A program made the translations under genes and the position numbers. The notes under the pieces are model-generated. The model saw only the letters and a program-made list of their open reading frames with translations, searched no databases and was not told where the DNA came from. This document shows, piece by piece, positions 63,512 to 64,000 of a DNA stretch of 64,000 nt (position 1 is the stretch's first letter; the number at the start of each line of letters is the position of its first letter). Source of the stretch: Olavius sp. associated proteobacterium Delta 1 (GTDB lineage Bacteria; Desulfobacterota; Desulfobacteria; Desulfobacterales; JAFDCJ01); contig CACVKW010000291.1 in assembly GCA_902749685.1 (NCBI GenBank), positions 62,001-126,000 of the forward strand, written 5' to 3'.

Positions 63512-64000
63512 AACGAAAGGTCCAAGTCAAAAATGTCTAACGTTTCGGCGCCGAGCGCTGTAACTTTGCTTGTATGACTTCCCTGGAATTGAGTAAGCTC
63601 CTCTTCCTGCCACACTCTCATATTGTCCGCGCGGTATTTCCATGTCCGTATAACTGCCCATGGTATCAGTAACCCTGATGAAGCAACTATCCCTAGTGCA
63701 TTGGTCACATAGAGTCTTACGAGATCTCTGCAACGCAGGGTTGACTGAAAACGAAGCGGTCCCAGGCGTGTATTGTTCCAGGCAAGGTTGCCGCTGCGTG
63801 CCCGAATGTATGCATATGCCAGAACATATCCAGCATACACTAAAATGGGACTGATATAGGTCAAAAGCCACATTTTTGTGGTAGAGGTAGTAACAATTGC
63901 CACCAGTATGCCCAGTGGGATCGTTACTCCCAACATGATTAAGCCTGAAATAAAGTAGATTTTGAAGTACTGTCCTCCTGAGGCGGAAAAGACCCCGTTT
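63508..64000 (-). CDS. DUF898 (YjgN) family membrane protein, partial at window edge
   Basis: The last 163 codons of a protein that begins beyond the right edge; the frame is open to base 64000. It reads like the YjgN/DUF898 family: F-S-A-S-G-G-Q-Y-F-K-I-Y-F near the edge, membrane helices, Y-I-R-A-R-x-G-N-L-A-W-N-N-T near the middle, and L-G-I-V-A-S-S-G-L-L-I-P-W-A-V-I-R-T-W-K-Y-R near the end. The family is of unknown function and commonly pairs with an M48 peptidase, as here. The listed start at 63936 is only the first ATG inside the window. Confidence 0.82.
   Translation of the reverse strand, partial: NGVFSASGGQYFKIYFISGLIMLGVTIPLGILVAIVTTSTTKMWLLTYISPILVYAGYVLAYAYIRARSGNLAWNNTRLGPLRFQSTLRCRDLVRLYVTNALGIVASSGLLIPWAVIRTWKYRADNMRVWQEEELTQFQGSHTSKVTALGAETLDIFDLDLSL

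Overview
The window is a bacterial chromosome segment that reads most like a Desulfobacterota (former delta-proteobacterial) genome. The signs are MJ0042-type zinc-ribbon and HDOD/DUF4388 proteins, an OFA-type MFS carrier, a small DRR-motif protein, a probable selenocysteine-containing AhpD-like protein, and many short palindromic intergenic repeats. I see no rRNA, tRNA, CRISPR array or intact transposase. Genus and species cannot be told from the sequence.

Layout. 0-3.1 kb: minus-strand secreted proteins, a PIG-L deacetylase and a coding frame without a start. 3.5-8 kb: a reductive pyrimidine-degradation module (dihydropyrimidinase, PreT, PreA). 8-16.7 kb: Lnt, a metallo-beta-lactamase-fold hydrolase, a zinc-ribbon/TM/protease fusion, the AhpD-like selenoprotein candidate, an SRAP (YedK/HMCES) protein without its catalytic Cys, and EcsC. 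16.7-24.8 kb: translation and RNA genes (DeaD-type helicase, PrfC, the ABC-F protein Uup). Two of these have an intrinsic-terminator-like hairpin in the leader, and prfC has a consensus sigma70 promoter. 25-33 kb: a C45-family acyltransferase/hydrolase, a complete polyamine-type ABC transporter (binding protein, ATPase, two permeases) and a PiT phosphate transporter. 33-45.4 kb: radical SAM protein, RssA-like patatin, CoA-transferase/GNAT fusion, TIGR03084 protein, a spermidine-synthase-like/Cfa pair, a lysozyme-like protein, YdjM-like, YcgN-like and an OFA carrier. 45.7-52 kb: KhpA, then an accessory stretch of decaying genes (cyclase/AAA/TPR, amidohydrolase, ATPase remnant) among hypotheticals and an HDOD protein. 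53-60.4 kb: a MITE-like inverted repeat, a coiled-coil protein, then a DNA-precursor cluster (folA, nrdB, nrdA, divergent thyA) with tandem NrdR boxes. 60.7-64 kb: a DinB-like gene broken by an amber codon, a PilZ protein, an M48 peptidase and a DUF898/YjgN protein that runs off the window.

How the genes fit together. PreT and PreA form the NAD(P)H-dependent dihydropyrimidine dehydrogenase and HydA opens the resulting ring. FolA, NrdAB and ThyA together make dTMP and dNTPs. The four transporter genes form one polyamine-class uptake system.

Most notable observations: (1) an in-frame UGA at the second redox position of an AhpD CxxC-x3-H motif, with a SECIS-like GG-loop hairpin 26 nt downstream; (2) an NrdB with Phe in place of the radical Tyr and exactly class Ic ligand spacing; (3) an SRAP protein with Cys2 replaced by Ser; (4) a structured non-coding block, perfect promoter and terminator in front of prfC; (5) a 165-bp MITE-like element and many gene remnants. 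All family calls come from reading motifs by eye; no database search was run.
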